Of a DNA stretch of 64,000 nt, positions 46,567-57,504 are shown in pieces. The notes beneath the pieces are model-generated. The model did no database searches. It worked only from the letters and a program-made list of their open reading frames with translations, and was not told the DNA's origin. How positions within the stretch are numbered: position 1 is the stretch's first letter; each line of letters starts with the position of its first letter. A program made the position numbers and the translations under genes. The DNA is taken from contig NZ_MTBA01000003.1 in the NCBI RefSeq assembly GCF_002150805.1, positions 434,001 through 498,000 of the forward strand, written 5' to 3'. This DNA is from Oceanospirillum sanctuarii. GTDB lineage: Bacteria; Pseudomonadota; Gammaproteobacteria; Pseudomonadales; Halomonadaceae.

Positions 46567-46983
46567 TTAAGCAGCCAGATTGATCTGACGCGCCAGCTGT
46601 TCGCCCAGTTCCGGGGTCTCAACAACACGATACAGATTGGTCGCCTGAGCAGGTCGAACAGCGGTTACCTGCTGGATATTTGGGAACACATCAGACAGCG
46701 CGCGCAGGAAGCTGAAGTAACCACCGTAACCTGAGATCATGGAATGATTCATTGCGCGGTTAACAGCCATCGCCGTTTTTCGGGCTTTGGTATCGGCTTC
46801 CAGATTCTGACGCAGCATATCAACCTGCGCATTGCTGTCGATCCCCTGAATATCGGAAGCGTAGAGAGGTGTCGTTAACAAACTCAGCAACATAGAGAAC
46901 TGCCCACCCTGCGAATTGTGCAGGGCGGTGTTCATTGACTTAGCAACACCTGCAGACTGTTCTAGTTGATTGACGATTTTCAT
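46567..46983 (-). CDS. Hypothetical protein, 138 aa
   Basis: No family recognised. It is soluble and mostly helical, Gln/Ala/Asn-rich, without a signal peptide or membrane helix. A conserved-looking cluster is NRAMNHSMISGYGGYFSFL at 79-97. Between tolC and thiC, transcribed leftward, with no obvious partner. Codon use is like its neighbours, so it seems a real lineage-specific gene rather than a random frame. Confidence 0.55.
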   Translation of the reverse strand: MKIVNQLEQSAGVAKSMNTALHNSQGGQFSMLLSLLTTPLYASDIQGIDSNAQVDMLRQNLEADTKARKTAMAVNRAMNHSMISGYGGYFSFLRALSDVFPNIQQVTAVRPAQATNLYRVVETPELGEQLARQINLAA

Positions 46984-47145
46984 CGGATAACGACCAATAA
47001 AAGATGATTGTTCTCAGGCTATCGGCAGCCCGACAAATATCTTTACACTTTATTGCTATCAAATTTTTATTCTTCCGCCAAAACGGGCTTTTTTAGCTGC
47101 CAAAGCACTGGACATCATCTGCCAGCCTACCTAGACTCTGTGCCA

Positions 47146-47240
47146 TCTTGACGGGGTGCACGGTTGGCTGAGATCGCTGCAATGCAGCGGAACCCGAAGA
47201 ACCTGAACTGGGTAATTCCAGCGTAGGAATCGAGAAACTG
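47146..47240 (+). promoter_or_regulatory. TPP (THI-box) riboswitch
   Basis: The conserved TPP aptamer elements appear in order: GGGGTGC, GGCTGAGAT, AACCC, GAACCTGAACTGGGTAATTCC and AGCGTAGGAAT. Binding of thiamine pyrophosphate lowers thiC expression. The start codon is about 200 bases further on. Confidence 0.93.
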
Positions 47241-47427
47241 AATCCAAAAATCCGTACTGCCGGACTTTCACAAGGCAGCTTCGGGTCTGAACGCAGCAAT
47301 CGTCTTTTCACTGTGTTCGCACTACAGGATTCATCCAACGGCACAGCCAACCTGTCACATCGTCATTGCTTTAAACACGGCGCTGTTTAGTACTGCACAT
47401 ACAGTTCAGCCGACACGATGACGGTAA

Positions 47428-49338
<1,911 letters not shown>

Positions 49339-49385
49339 CACCCTCTGATCTTTCAGAGCCTGCAGCACCAATAAACTGCAAACCT

Positions 49386-49414
49386 AAAGCCTCCGCATCT
49401 GCGGGGGCTTTTTT
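49386..49414 (+). terminator. thiC terminator
   Basis: Stem AAAGCCTCCGC / GCGGGGGCTTT around ATCT, with a T6 tail. Confidence 0.9.
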
Positions 49415-49576
49415 ATTTCTCAGAAATCACACACTTTTAATCTGAATTATCTGTTTAACGTACAACCATCCGTAATCTTTGCACCAAGGCTATATAAACA
49501 GCGTCGTTGCACTAAGCTACTTAAACTGGGTGTAACAAAGCACGCAGAACTCGATGAACAGAAACGGGCGATCACC

Positions 49577-50386
49577 ATGACAATGCAATCTGAAGGCTGC
49601 AGCAGTTCTCAAGGCAATCCATACGATCCCTCTGGTTTTCCGGTATGTGATCGCTGCCGTGATAAGCCGCCACTGCCTTTTACCTTCAGCTTTGCTTTTC
49701 AGCCTATTGTCAGCGCCAGCCAGCAAAAAACCGTGGCTTATGAAGCTCTGGTGCGCGGTATCAACGGCGAACCGGCCGGAACGATTTTCCAGCATGTCAG
49801 CGAAGAAAACCTCTATCAGTTCGATCAGGCCTGTCGCGTAACCGCCATCAAAAAAGCGGTTGAGATCGGCCTTGCTGAGCAGGATGCACGCCTCAATCTG
49901 AACTTCACCCCTAACGCGGTTTACCAACCGGAACTCTGCATACGCACCACTCTGGAGGCAGCGAAAAAGTACGGTTTCCCGCTGGAGAAAATCGTCTTTG
50001 AGGTTACCGAAGGGGAAGAGGTGCGCGACAAACAGCACCTGGTCAATATTATCGATGCCTACAAAAAGATGGGCTTTCGCACTGCTATCGATGACTTTGG
50101 TGCAGGTTACTCAGGCCTGAATCTGCTGGCTGATTATGAACCGGAAACCATCAAACTGGATCGGGAGCTGATTATTGATATCCATAAGCACCCGAGAAAA
50201 CAGGCGATTATCCGGGGCATTATTATGGTCTGTGATGAACTGAATCTGGAACTTCTGGCGGAAGGTGTTGAGCTGCGGGAAGAATATGAATGGCTGCGAA
50301 ATCAGGGCATCGATCTGTTTCAGGGCTTCTACTTTGCCCGCCCCGGTTTTGAAGCTTTGCCTGAGGTTTCTGCCAGCCAGTTCTGA
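49577..50386 (+). CDS. Stand-alone EAL domain protein
   Basis: 269 aa. The EAL motif EALVR is at 56-60; the other phosphodiesterase residues are in LNFTPNA, FEVTE, IDDFGAGYSG, IKLDRE, LLAEGVE and FQGFYF, so hydrolysis of c-di-GMP is plausible. The N-terminus has a Cys pair (C24-x2-C27, CDRC) of unknown role. No sensor domain or membrane helix; perhaps controlled by expression. It lies before an SDR and cryptochrome pair, 118 bases apart. Confidence 0.88.
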   Translation: MTMQSEGCSSSQGNPYDPSGFPVCDRCRDKPPLPFTFSFAFQPIVSASQQKTVAYEALVRGINGEPAGTIFQHVSEENLYQFDQACRVTAIKKAVEIGLAEQDARLNLNFTPNAVYQPELCIRTTLEAAKKYGFPLEKIVFEVTEGEEVRDKQHLVNIIDAYKKMGFRTAIDDFGAGYSGLNLLADYEPETIKLDRELIIDIHKHPRKQAIIRGIIMVCDELNLELLAEGVELREEYEWLRNQGIDLFQGFYFARPGFEALPEVSASQF

Positions 50387-50504
50387 CATCATCCAAGCCC
50401 TCATTAATTGTCCAATCTCTTCAATCCTCCAACCTGAACCGGAGGCCAGAAAACTGCGTACTGATCAGCAGTAAAAAGAGAAGATTCAGGCAGAGGATAA
50501 GCGA

Positions 50505-51224
50505 ATGAAGGTTTTGATTTGCGCAGGAAATGGCGGTATCGGGCAAGGGCTGATCAAAGCCATTCTTGAACGACATCCCGATGCTGAGATATCCGCAACC
50601 TATCGCAAACAAAAGCCAGCTGACCTTTCTCCTGCCATTCACTGGTTTCAGACCGATCTGACCGATCAGAAATCTATTGAGCAGCTTGCAAGCAACGTCT
50701 CCCAGATCGACTGGCTGATTAACTGTGCGGGGTTTCTGCACCAGCTTAATGGCGATACTTTTCACGGACCGGAGAAAAGTATCCGCCAGTTTGAACCGGA
50801 TTTTTTCCTGAGCAACATCCAACACAACACCCTGCCTACGCTGCTGCTGGCCCGCTATTTTTCCTATGCACTGAAACAAAGCCCTAGGGGCATATTTGCA
50901 GCGGTCAGTGCCAAGGTGGGCAGTATTGAAGATAATCGATTAGGCGGCTGGTATAGCTATCGGGCTTCAAAAGCCGCTCTCAACATGGCACTAAAAACAC
51001 TCTCTATTGAGTGGCAGCGCAGCCATAAAAATCTGTGTGTTAGCGCCCTGCATCCCGGCACCACAGATACCGGACTATCTGAGCCTTTTCAGAAAAATGT
51101 CCCCGAGGGCAAACTCTTTACTCCCGAGCAAACCGGCCACTACCTGTTGGATGTACTGGAACAACTGACACCGGAGAAAACCGGTTCCTTCTTCAGCTGG
51201 AACGGGGAGACGCTGCCATGGTAG
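50505..51224 (+). CDS. SDR-family oxidoreductase (C-factor-like)
   Basis: 239 aa, short-chain dehydrogenase/reductase. The cofactor motif GNGGIGQGL (8-16) is slightly unusual for TGxxxGIG. NCAG is at 73-76, a Ser lies in AAVSAKVG, and the Tyr-x3-Lys is YRASK. The substrate is unknown. The stop overlaps the cryptochrome start by 7 bases (ATGGTAG), so the two are coupled, hinting at a shared role such as repair or stress. Confidence 0.82.
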   Translation: MKVLICAGNGGIGQGLIKAILERHPDAEISATYRKQKPADLSPAIHWFQTDLTDQKSIEQLASNVSQIDWLINCAGFLHQLNGDTFHGPEKSIRQFEPDFFLSNIQHNTLPTLLLARYFSYALKQSPRGIFAAVSAKVGSIEDNRLGGWYSYRASKAALNMALKTLSIEWQRSHKNLCVSALHPGTTDTGLSEPFQKNVPEGKLFTPEQTGHYLLDVLEQLTPEKTGSFFSWNGETLPW

Positions 51225-52690
51225 ATCATCGCCCAACGGACAATCCTCTTTCGATAACCGACAACTCTCTTCCAATAACCGGAAAACGCGGCCTGTATCT
51301 CTTTACCCACGATCTTCGCCTTGAGGATAATCCCGCGCTGAACCACCTGATCAGCCAGTGTGAAAGCCTGCTTTTTGTTTATCTGATCGATCCTAAACTT
51401 ACCGAAAGTAGTCGCCATAGCTTTCCTCGATTGGGGCAGCATCGCCGGCGGTTTATCTGGCAATCCCTGAGAGATCTGCATCAGCACCTGCAGCGCTTCG
51501 GCCATCAACTGCATTTGATACAGGGCAAGCCTGAGAAAACACTTCTGGCTTTGCTCGAAAAACACCGCATTAATCTGATAGCAGGTAGTTTTAACAGTGG
51601 CTTGAATGAAACACGCTTCTGGCAGGCATTGCAGGATCAGACCGTTTGTCAGGTAATAACGCTGCATCAGAACGCTTTATTCACACCGGAACATCTGCCC
51701 GTGGCTGTGGATAAGATACCCAAACAGTTCACGCCATTTCGCAAGCTTGCGGATGAGCTGATCATGCCGGAACCGGTAAAGCTTAACCCGCTGTTGGCGC
51801 AAAGAAAGCCGATGCCTGAAGTTGAAACTGGGGTTGAGCCTGAAACCGCAAGCCAATGGCCTGAAAGCCCGCCGCTGTTATCGGATTCTCAGACTGAGCA
51901 TCAACCAGCTCCTCAATTGGACAGATCCTCTTACGAACTGCCGATCAGTGGTGGCAGCGAAGTGGCATGGAACCATCTGGATCACTTTATCTGGAAGTCC
52001 CGTGCCATCGATCACTACAAGCAAACCCGCAATACATTGGATATTGTGCAACAACCGGATCATGTCAGCCTGCTCTCCGGCTGGTTAGCGCAGGGTTGTT
52101 TATCTGCCCGACAGGTCTGGCGCGAGATCAGTCAGTACGAGCAGCAGTTTGGCAACAATGAATCCAGCTACTGGTTAAAATTTGAACTGCTCTGGCGGGA
52201 GTTCTTCTACTGGAATGCCCATCGTCTTGGCGTGGATCTGTATTGTTTTGCCGGGGAACGAGGCAAAAAGCCTCTGACCAGTTTTTACGCCCAGCGCTTT
52301 AAAAGCTGGTGCGAGGGCAACACCGCTTACCCCTTGGTCAATGCCTGTATGAAGCAGCTGAAAGCCACCGGTATGCTCTCCAATCGGGGCCGACAGATTG
52401 TCGCCAGTGCTCTGGTTAACGAGCTGCAACTGGACTGGCGCTACGGGGCTGCCTGGTTTGAACATCAACTGATCGATTACGATCCCGGCAGTAACTATGG
52501 CAACTGGCAGTACATAGCAGGCGTTGGCGCTGATCCAAGGGGAGGGCGACACTTTAATCTGGAAAAACAGGCCAGTGAATTCGACCCGCAAGGTGACTTT
52601 ATTCGTCGCTGGGCAGGGGATGATTCCGGAGCGAATACCGTTACCGATGCCGTGGGTATTGATGACTGGCCGCTGTATCCGCAGGACTAG
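51218..52690 (+). CDS. DASH-family cryptochrome
   Basis: 490 aa flavoprotein of the photolyase/cryptochrome family. The N-terminal Rossmann half begins with GLYLFTHDLRLEDNPAL, and the C-terminal FAD domain contains LLWREFFYW, CMKQLKATGMLSNRGRQ and WQYIAGVGADPRGGRHFN, with the DASH-type GGRHFNLEKQ ending in place of the classic photolyase one. CRY-DASH proteins bind FAD and a folate antenna and repair cyclobutane dimers in single-stranded DNA. An extra polar insert (around 195-230) separates the halves. Confidence 0.85.
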   Translation: MVDHRPTDNPLSITDNSLPITGKRGLYLFTHDLRLEDNPALNHLISQCESLLFVYLIDPKLTESSRHSFPRLGQHRRRFIWQSLRDLHQHLQRFGHQLHLIQGKPEKTLLALLEKHRINLIAGSFNSGLNETRFWQALQDQTVCQVITLHQNALFTPEHLPVAVDKIPKQFTPFRKLADELIMPEPVKLNPLLAQRKPMPEVETGVEPETASQWPESPPLLSDSQTEHQPAPQLDRSSYELPISGGSEVAWNHLDHFIWKSRAIDHYKQTRNTLDIVQQPDHVSLLSGWLAQGCLSARQVWREISQYEQQFGNNESSYWLKFELLWREFFYWNAHRLGVDLYCFAGERGKKPLTSFYAQRFKSWCEGNTAYPLVNACMKQLKATGMLSNRGRQIVASALVNELQLDWRYGAAWFEHQLIDYDPGSNYGNWQYIAGVGADPRGGRHFNLEKQASEFDPQGDFIRRWAGDDSGANTVTDAVGIDDWPLYPQD

Positions 52691-52893
52691 ATCTGCAGTC
52701 TGATCACCACTGATTCGACACTGCCATCGACACCACGACCACAATCACAACCCAAAAAACGCAAAACAGATACCTGATTTTCAGTCACTGAAAAACCTTT
52801 GCCTGCTTTACCTCTGTGTCTATTATTAGTAATGCTGCGACGCACAAATAATCATAACAACATAAGCCAGCTAAAAACACAGAGGACTCCGTC

Positions 52894-54108
52894 ATGCTCT
52901 ATAAACTGCATCACAGTTACAGTCAGGTTGCTCAACCCATCCACCTTTGGGCGCAGGCCTGGCGAAAACAGCTGTCACTGCCCTGGAATCCTCTGCGTAT
53001 CACTCAAACCGGTAAGTTGCTGACTGCGGCTGCTGAACTGATCGAGCGTTGCACCGATAACTACGAAAAACCCAGCTTTGAACTGCCTTTTACCGAAGTT
53101 GATGGTCAGAAGGTGCGTATCCGTGAAGAGATTATCCACACCCTGCCGTACTGCAATCTGCTGCATTTCCGCCGCTCAGGTGAGTATCAGCACCCCAAAG
53201 TACTGATTGTCGCACCTATGTCCGGCCATTACGCCACCCTGCTGCGGGGAACCGTTGAACAGTTTATTCCCGACCATGAGGTTTATATCACCGACTGGGT
53301 TAACGCCCGGGAAGTACCGCTGGAAGAGGGTAGCTTCAGTTTTGATGACTATGTGCGCTACCTGATCGAGTTTCTGCAGCTGCTAGGTGCGGACACCCAT
53401 GTGATCGGAGTCTGTCAGCCTAGCGTACCGGCTATCGTTGCCACCACGGTAATGGCAGAGCAAAAAGATCCCTGCGCACCCAAATCCCTGATTCTGATGG
53501 GCGGCCCGATTGATACGCGCAAGAATCCAACGGAGGTAAACGATTACGCCTCCGGCAAGGATTACGAGTGGTTTCAGGATCAGGTGATCTGCACAGTTCC
53601 GGAGGGTTATCCCGGTGCGGGTCAGCGGGTCTATCCCGGCTTTATCCAGCTATCCGGCTTTATGAGCATGAACCTCGACAGCCATGTGAATAAACATTTC
53701 AAGTTCTTTGGCGACCTGATCAAAGGCGATGGCGACAGTGCCGAAGCGCACCGCAAGTTCTATAACGAGTATCTGGCAGTGATGGATCTGCCTGCCCCCT
53801 TCTTTCTGGAAACCATCAAAAAGGTGTTCCTTGATCATGATCTGCCAAGGGGTGAGATGACCTATCAGGGCAAAAAGATCGACCCGACTGCGGTGACGAA
53901 AACGGCGCTGATGACCATTGAAGGGGAGAACGACGATATTACCGGTATGGGACAGACAGAAGCCGCCCATGACATTCTGACCAAAATCCCGAAAGCCAAG
54001 CGCCAGCACTACATCCAAAAGGGCGTGGGTCACTACGGTATCTTTAATGGCCGCCGTTTCCGGGAAGAGATTGCCCCAGAGATTAAGGCCTTTATGCAGA
54101 AGGCCTGA
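52894..54108 (+). CDS. phaZ: Intracellular polyhydroxyalkanoate depolymerase
   Basis: 404 aa, alpha/beta-hydrolase; mobilises stored PHB. The lipase-box nucleophile is a cysteine (Cys174 in GVCQPSVP), the mark of the intracellular PhaZ of Ralstonia type, and the acid and His are in EGENDDITG and GVGHYGIFNGRRF. No phaC or phasin is in the window. A hairpin at the 3' end may serve trmB as well. Confidence 0.9.
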   Translation: MLYKLHHSYSQVAQPIHLWAQAWRKQLSLPWNPLRITQTGKLLTAAAELIERCTDNYEKPSFELPFTEVDGQKVRIREEIIHTLPYCNLLHFRRSGEYQHPKVLIVAPMSGHYATLLRGTVEQFIPDHEVYITDWVNAREVPLEEGSFSFDDYVRYLIEFLQLLGADTHVIGVCQPSVPAIVATTVMAEQKDPCAPKSLILMGGPIDTRKNPTEVNDYASGKDYEWFQDQVICTVPEGYPGAGQRVYPGFIQLSGFMSMNLDSHVNKHFKFFGDLIKGDGDSAEAHRKFYNEYLAVMDLPAPFFLETIKKVFLDHDLPRGEMTYQGKKIDPTAVTKTALMTIEGENDDITGMGQTEAAHDILTKIPKAKRQHYIQKGVGHYGIFNGRRFREEIAPEIKAFMQKA

Positions 54109-54113
54109 AAGCA

Positions 54114-54146
54114 GAAAGCCTCGTAAACTAAGTTTACGAGGCTTTC
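54114..54146. terminator. Bidirectional terminator between phaZ and trmB
   Basis: Near-perfect 16-bp stem from GAAAGCCTCGTAAACT to AGTTTACGAGGCTTTC with a one-base centre. A/T-rich flanks on both sides allow use in both directions. Confidence 0.85.
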
Positions 54147-54177
54147 ATTTTGGCTCTCAGGGTCTGATCGACGATGA

Positions 54178-54963
54178 TCAGTTCACCTTGCGGTAGATGA
54201 TATCCCAAACACCGTGCCCCAGACGCTCACCGCGTTTTTCAAACTTGGTGATCGGGCGGGAATCCGGACGCGGTACATAAACACCATCGGTCGCGGTGTT
54301 TTCATAACCTTCCGAAACCTGCATCACTTCCACCATGTGCTCGGCGTAGTTTTCCCAGTCCGTTGCCATGTGGAAACGGCCACCTACTTTCAGTTTCTTA
54401 CGCACCAGCTGAACAAATTCCGGCTGCACGATACGACGCTTGTGGTGACGTTTTTTGTGCCAAGGGTCTGGGAAGAACAGCTGCAGAAGATCCACAGAAC
54501 CATCCGGGATGCACTGGTTCAGAATCTCAACCGCATCATCTTCATAAGCACGCAGGTTGGTCAGACCGGCATCACCGGCTTCAGCCATCAGTTTACCGAC
54601 ACCAGGGGTATGCACTTCGATGCCGATAAAGTTGTGATCCGGCATGGTTTTCGCCTGCTCGAACAGGGAGTGGCCCATACCAAAACCGATCTCGATCACC
54701 AGAGGTGCTTCACGGCCAAACACCTGTTGCGGGTCGATAGCGCCCTGCTCCAGGGTCAGGCCCCACTTCGGCCAGAACTCGTCCATGCCACGCTGCTGAC
54801 CGGCCGTCATACGTCCGGTACGCAGTACAAAGCTGCGGATACGGCGTTTATGCTCTTCAGGCGTTTCGTTCTCTTTTCTTTCCTGGCTTTCTACCGGCTG
54901 CTCAGAAACCTCAGCCTCGTTGACAGCTTGATTCGGGTTTTGAGCATCAGTTGCATCAGACAT
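54178..54963 (-). CDS. trmB: tRNA (guanine-N7)-methyltransferase
   Basis: 261 aa; methylates G46 of tRNA. The SAM site [11 protein letters not shown] is characteristic, followed by the [13 protein letters not shown] motif that contacts tRNA. An extra N-terminal polar segment (about 30 residues) precedes the core. It is transcribed after thiS-thiG, the conserved order in Pseudomonas. Confidence 0.96.
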   Translation of the reverse strand: MSDATDAQNPNQAVNEAEVSEQPVESQERKENETPEEHKRRIRSFVLRTGRMTAGQQRGMDEFWPKWGLTLEQGAIDPQQVFGREAPLVIEIGFGMGHSLFEQAKTMPDHNFIGIEVHTPGVGKLMAEAGDAGLTNLRAYEDDAVEILNQCIPDGSVDLLQLFFPDPWHKKRHHKRRIVQPEFVQLVRKKLKVGGRFHMATDWENYAEHMVEVMQVSEGYENTATDGVYVPRPDSRPITKFEKRGERLGHGVWDIIYRKVN

Positions 54964-55074
54964 TGTCGTTCTTTAAACCTGTATGGTGTTGATTAAACGG
55001 GTATTGAAACAGTCAGCAGACCGAGCCCGGTCTGCTTTCATTTTAGTGGCTACGGATCAATCCGGCTTACTGAA

Positions 55075-55872
55075 TCAGTCGATCAGGCCTTCCAGCGGGG
55101 AAGAAGCGCTGGCGTATTTTTTACGCGGCATACGACCAGCCAGATAAGCTTCACGACCGGCTTCGATCGCCTTACGCATCGCAGAAGCCATCAGTACCGG
55201 ATCTTTCGCGGCAGCAATCGCAGTGTTCATCAGTACGGCTTCACAGCCCATCTCCATAGCGATAGCCGCATCAGACGCAGTACCAACACCAGCATCAACC
55301 AGTACCGGAATGTTAGCGCTTTCCATGATGATGCGGATGTTGTGTGGGTTCAGAATACCAAGACCGGAACCGATCAGAGAGCCCAGTGGCATGATGGCGC
55401 AGGCACCCATATCTTCCAGCTTTTTCGCAGCGATCGGATCATCGTTGCAGTAAACCATAACGTCAAAACCATCCGCGATTAGGGTCTTCATCGCCTTCAG
55501 GGTTTCTTCCATATCCGGGTACAGGGTTTTCTGATCACCCAGAACTTCCAGCTTCACCAGCTTGTGGCCATCCAGCAATTCACGGGCCAGACGACAGGTA
55601 CGCACCGCATCTTCTGCGGTATAGCAACCGGCGGTATTCGGCAGAATGGTGTACTTGTCCGGAGTGATCACATCCAGCAAATTCGGCTCCCCCGGGTTCT
55701 GCCCGATATTGGTACGGCGCACCGCTACGGTCACAATCTCGGCACCACTGGCTTCAATCGCCAGACGGGTCTCTTCCAGGTCTTTGTATTTACCGGTGCC
55801 TACCAGCAAACGGGACTGGTAGCTTTTTCCTGCAATGGTCAGAAGATCCTTGTTGTTACTCGAAGCGGTCAT
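55075..55872 (-). CDS. thiG: Thiazole synthase ThiG
   Basis: 265 aa TIM barrel; makes the thiazole phosphate of thiamine from deoxyxylulose phosphate, dehydroglycine and thiocarboxylate on ThiS. The Schiff-base lysine is Lys107 (LVKLEVLGD). The [11 protein letters not shown] and PLGSLIGSG segments match the family. It follows thiS by 69 bases on the same strand. Confidence 0.96.
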   Translation of the reverse strand: MTASSNNKDLLTIAGKSYQSRLLVGTGKYKDLEETRLAIEASGAEIVTVAVRRTNIGQNPGEPNLLDVITPDKYTILPNTAGCYTAEDAVRTCRLARELLDGHKLVKLEVLGDQKTLYPDMEETLKAMKTLIADGFDVMVYCNDDPIAAKKLEDMGACAIMPLGSLIGSGLGILNPHNIRIIMESANIPVLVDAGVGTASDAAIAMEMGCEAVLMNTAIAAAKDPVLMASAMRKAIEAGREAYLAGRMPRKKYASASSPLEGLID

Positions 55873-55941
55873 CGAATGTTTACCCTTGTCTGTGTTTATT
55901 ATGTTCCGTATGGCGGTAGAGAGTTCTGGCTCAATACTTAA

Positions 55942-56142
55942 TCAGCCACCACCGATGGCGTGGACAATCTCAACCTGATCACCTTCGTTCAGCGCGGTTT
56001 CACCATGCTGACTGCGGGGCACGATCTCAGCGTTAATCTCCACTGCGATCCGCTTACCGGTCAACTCCATCTCAGCGATTAAGTCCGCCAGTGTCGCCTG
56101 ACCGGAAAGCTCTTTTGGCTCACCATTAACCAGTATCTGCAT
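55942..56142 (-). CDS. thiS: Sulfur carrier protein ThiS
   Basis: 66 aa, ubiquitin-like sulfur carrier. The C-terminal HAIGGG, ending in the Gly-Gly that is adenylated and thiocarboxylated, is intact. The N-terminal MQILVNGE matches the family. First gene of thiS-thiG-trmB. Confidence 0.94.
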   Translation of the reverse strand: MQILVNGEPKELSGQATLADLIAEMELTGKRIAVEINAEIVPRSQHGETALNEGDQVEIVHAIGGG

Positions 56143-56322
56143 CGCTTTTGCTACCTGATCTGTCGGTTAGTATGTCGCGTTTTCGTCAGCGGCTGTGAAA
56201 TCCGAAGCGAGGAAGGGTATATTGCCCTTCGACGATTTTCACGAGGCTACCACTGACCTGAAAAAAGGCTGACATTGTACCTCAAACCTCCGGCTTTGCG
56301 GCCTCTAATCTGGAGATACCTG

Positions 56323-56754
56323 ATGCAAAATCCCGCACAAACGCCGAAAAAAGCGCTTTTTTATTTTTACGGTCTTTTGTGGCTACTGGCAGGACTGTTC
56401 GGTGCTTCCGGTGTGTTTCTGGATGCCTGGCTGAGTCATGGTTTCAGCAGTGCCGATCCCGACATCCTGAACAGCCTGCAGACCGCGGTACGTTATCAGC
56501 AATTTAACAGCATGACGCTGGCGGTCAGTTTATGGATTGCAGGAGGTGCTTTGCGACAAGGTAAACCGATGGCTTGGTTAAGTCTTCTGCCCGGTCTTTT
56601 CTTTCTACTGGCGATTTTTGCTTTTAGCGGCGGGATTTATGGCAAACACTTACTGGGTTTCGCGACAGGGGCGATCACGCCAACAGGCGGCTTTCTGATG
56701 GCACTGGGTTGGTTGAGTCTGGCGCATTACGGCTTTTATCAGCACAAACGCTGA
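56323..56754 (+). CDS. DUF423 (YgdD-like) membrane protein
   Basis: 143 aa from the ATG at 56323 (GGAG 7 bases upstream), with four predicted helices. The family pattern is visible: GASGVFLDAWLSHG near the start, TAVRYQQFNSMTL in the centre and GAITPTGGFLMALGWLSL at the end. Role unknown. A longer start upstream is in frame but lacks a ribosome site. Confidence 0.8.
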   Translation: MQNPAQTPKKALFYFYGLLWLLAGLFGASGVFLDAWLSHGFSSADPDILNSLQTAVRYQQFNSMTLAVSLWIAGGALRQGKPMAWLSLLPGLFFLLAIFAFSGGIYGKHLLGFATGAITPTGGFLMALGWLSLAHYGFYQHKR

Positions 56755-56767
56755 CGATCGCATGGGG

Positions 56768-56860
56768 GCTACCACGCAGAGCGTGGGAGCCAGTCCTTAC
56801 AGGAGCCACCATGGATCAGAAAGCAACCTTCCTCTCGTTCCCATGCTCCGCGTGGGAATG
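56768..56860. repeat. REPIN-like inverted pair of REP sequences, copy 2
   Basis: CCACGCAGAGCGTGG at 56772-56786 and CCCATGCTCCGCGTGGG at 56840-56856, in the same opposed arrangement as the copy at 40243-40321. The first unit is identical in both copies, the second differs by one to two bases. Located between DUF423 and the thioesterase gene. Confidence 0.85.
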
Positions 56861-56883
56861 ACCGCCTTCTACGCCAAGTACGC

Positions 56884-57348
56884 CTACCGAGGCGGAATCG
56901 AATAGGTCGCAGTGACATGAGCCACCGGCTCATCATCACCTTCAGAGAAAATGCTGATCTCACCTACTGCCAATCGCTTACCCAGTTTCAGCAGGCTTGC
57001 TTCGGCGATAATCGCTTTTGCCGGTTCCGGCTTTCGGAGAAAGTTGATATTCAGGTTGGTGGTCACTGCCAGTGCAACCGGCCCGATCTGACCGAGAATC
57101 GCAACATAGAGGCAGATATCCGCCAGCGCCATCATGGTCGGGCCGGAAACGGTACCGCCGGGGCGCAGATGGGCATCATCCACATCCAGCCTCATCACGG
57201 CGTTGTTCTTACCCATTTTGGTCACAACACCGATATGCTGGGGAAACTCCTGATGCAAAAATTGAGTTATCTCGTCCACCGTCATTACGGTGTCTGGGCA
57301 TGTTTGTCCTGCAGATGATGCTTTTGTAATTGCTGTAGCAGCGGTCAT
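56884..57348 (-). CDS. PaaI-like hotdog thioesterase 2
   Basis: 154 aa. The hotdog core RPGGTVSGPTMMALADICLYVAILGQIG fits the PaaI/acyl-CoA thioesterase fold; the usual His-Gly pair is Ser-Gly here (VSG), so the catalytic layout is not the same as in the paralogue at 3548. AGGAG lies 5 bases before the ATG. Substrate unknown. Confidence 0.8.
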   Translation of the reverse strand: MTAATAITKASSAGQTCPDTVMTVDEITQFLHQEFPQHIGVVTKMGKNNAVMRLDVDDAHLRPGGTVSGPTMMALADICLYVAILGQIGPVALAVTTNLNINFLRKPEPAKAIIAEASLLKLGKRLAVGEISIFSEGDDEPVAHVTATYSIPPR

Positions 57349-57504
57349 AACGACTCCTGAGCCTGTTTTTATTATGCATCTCAGTATGCCGCTGCGAACA
57401 AGTCTCTGCCCAGTGTCTGTTGTGACTCTTGGTTCACAGCTCTGCTATTCACTCACTCATTCAGACATCTGCTAAATCAACTACATACTAAATTAACTAC
57501 TACA

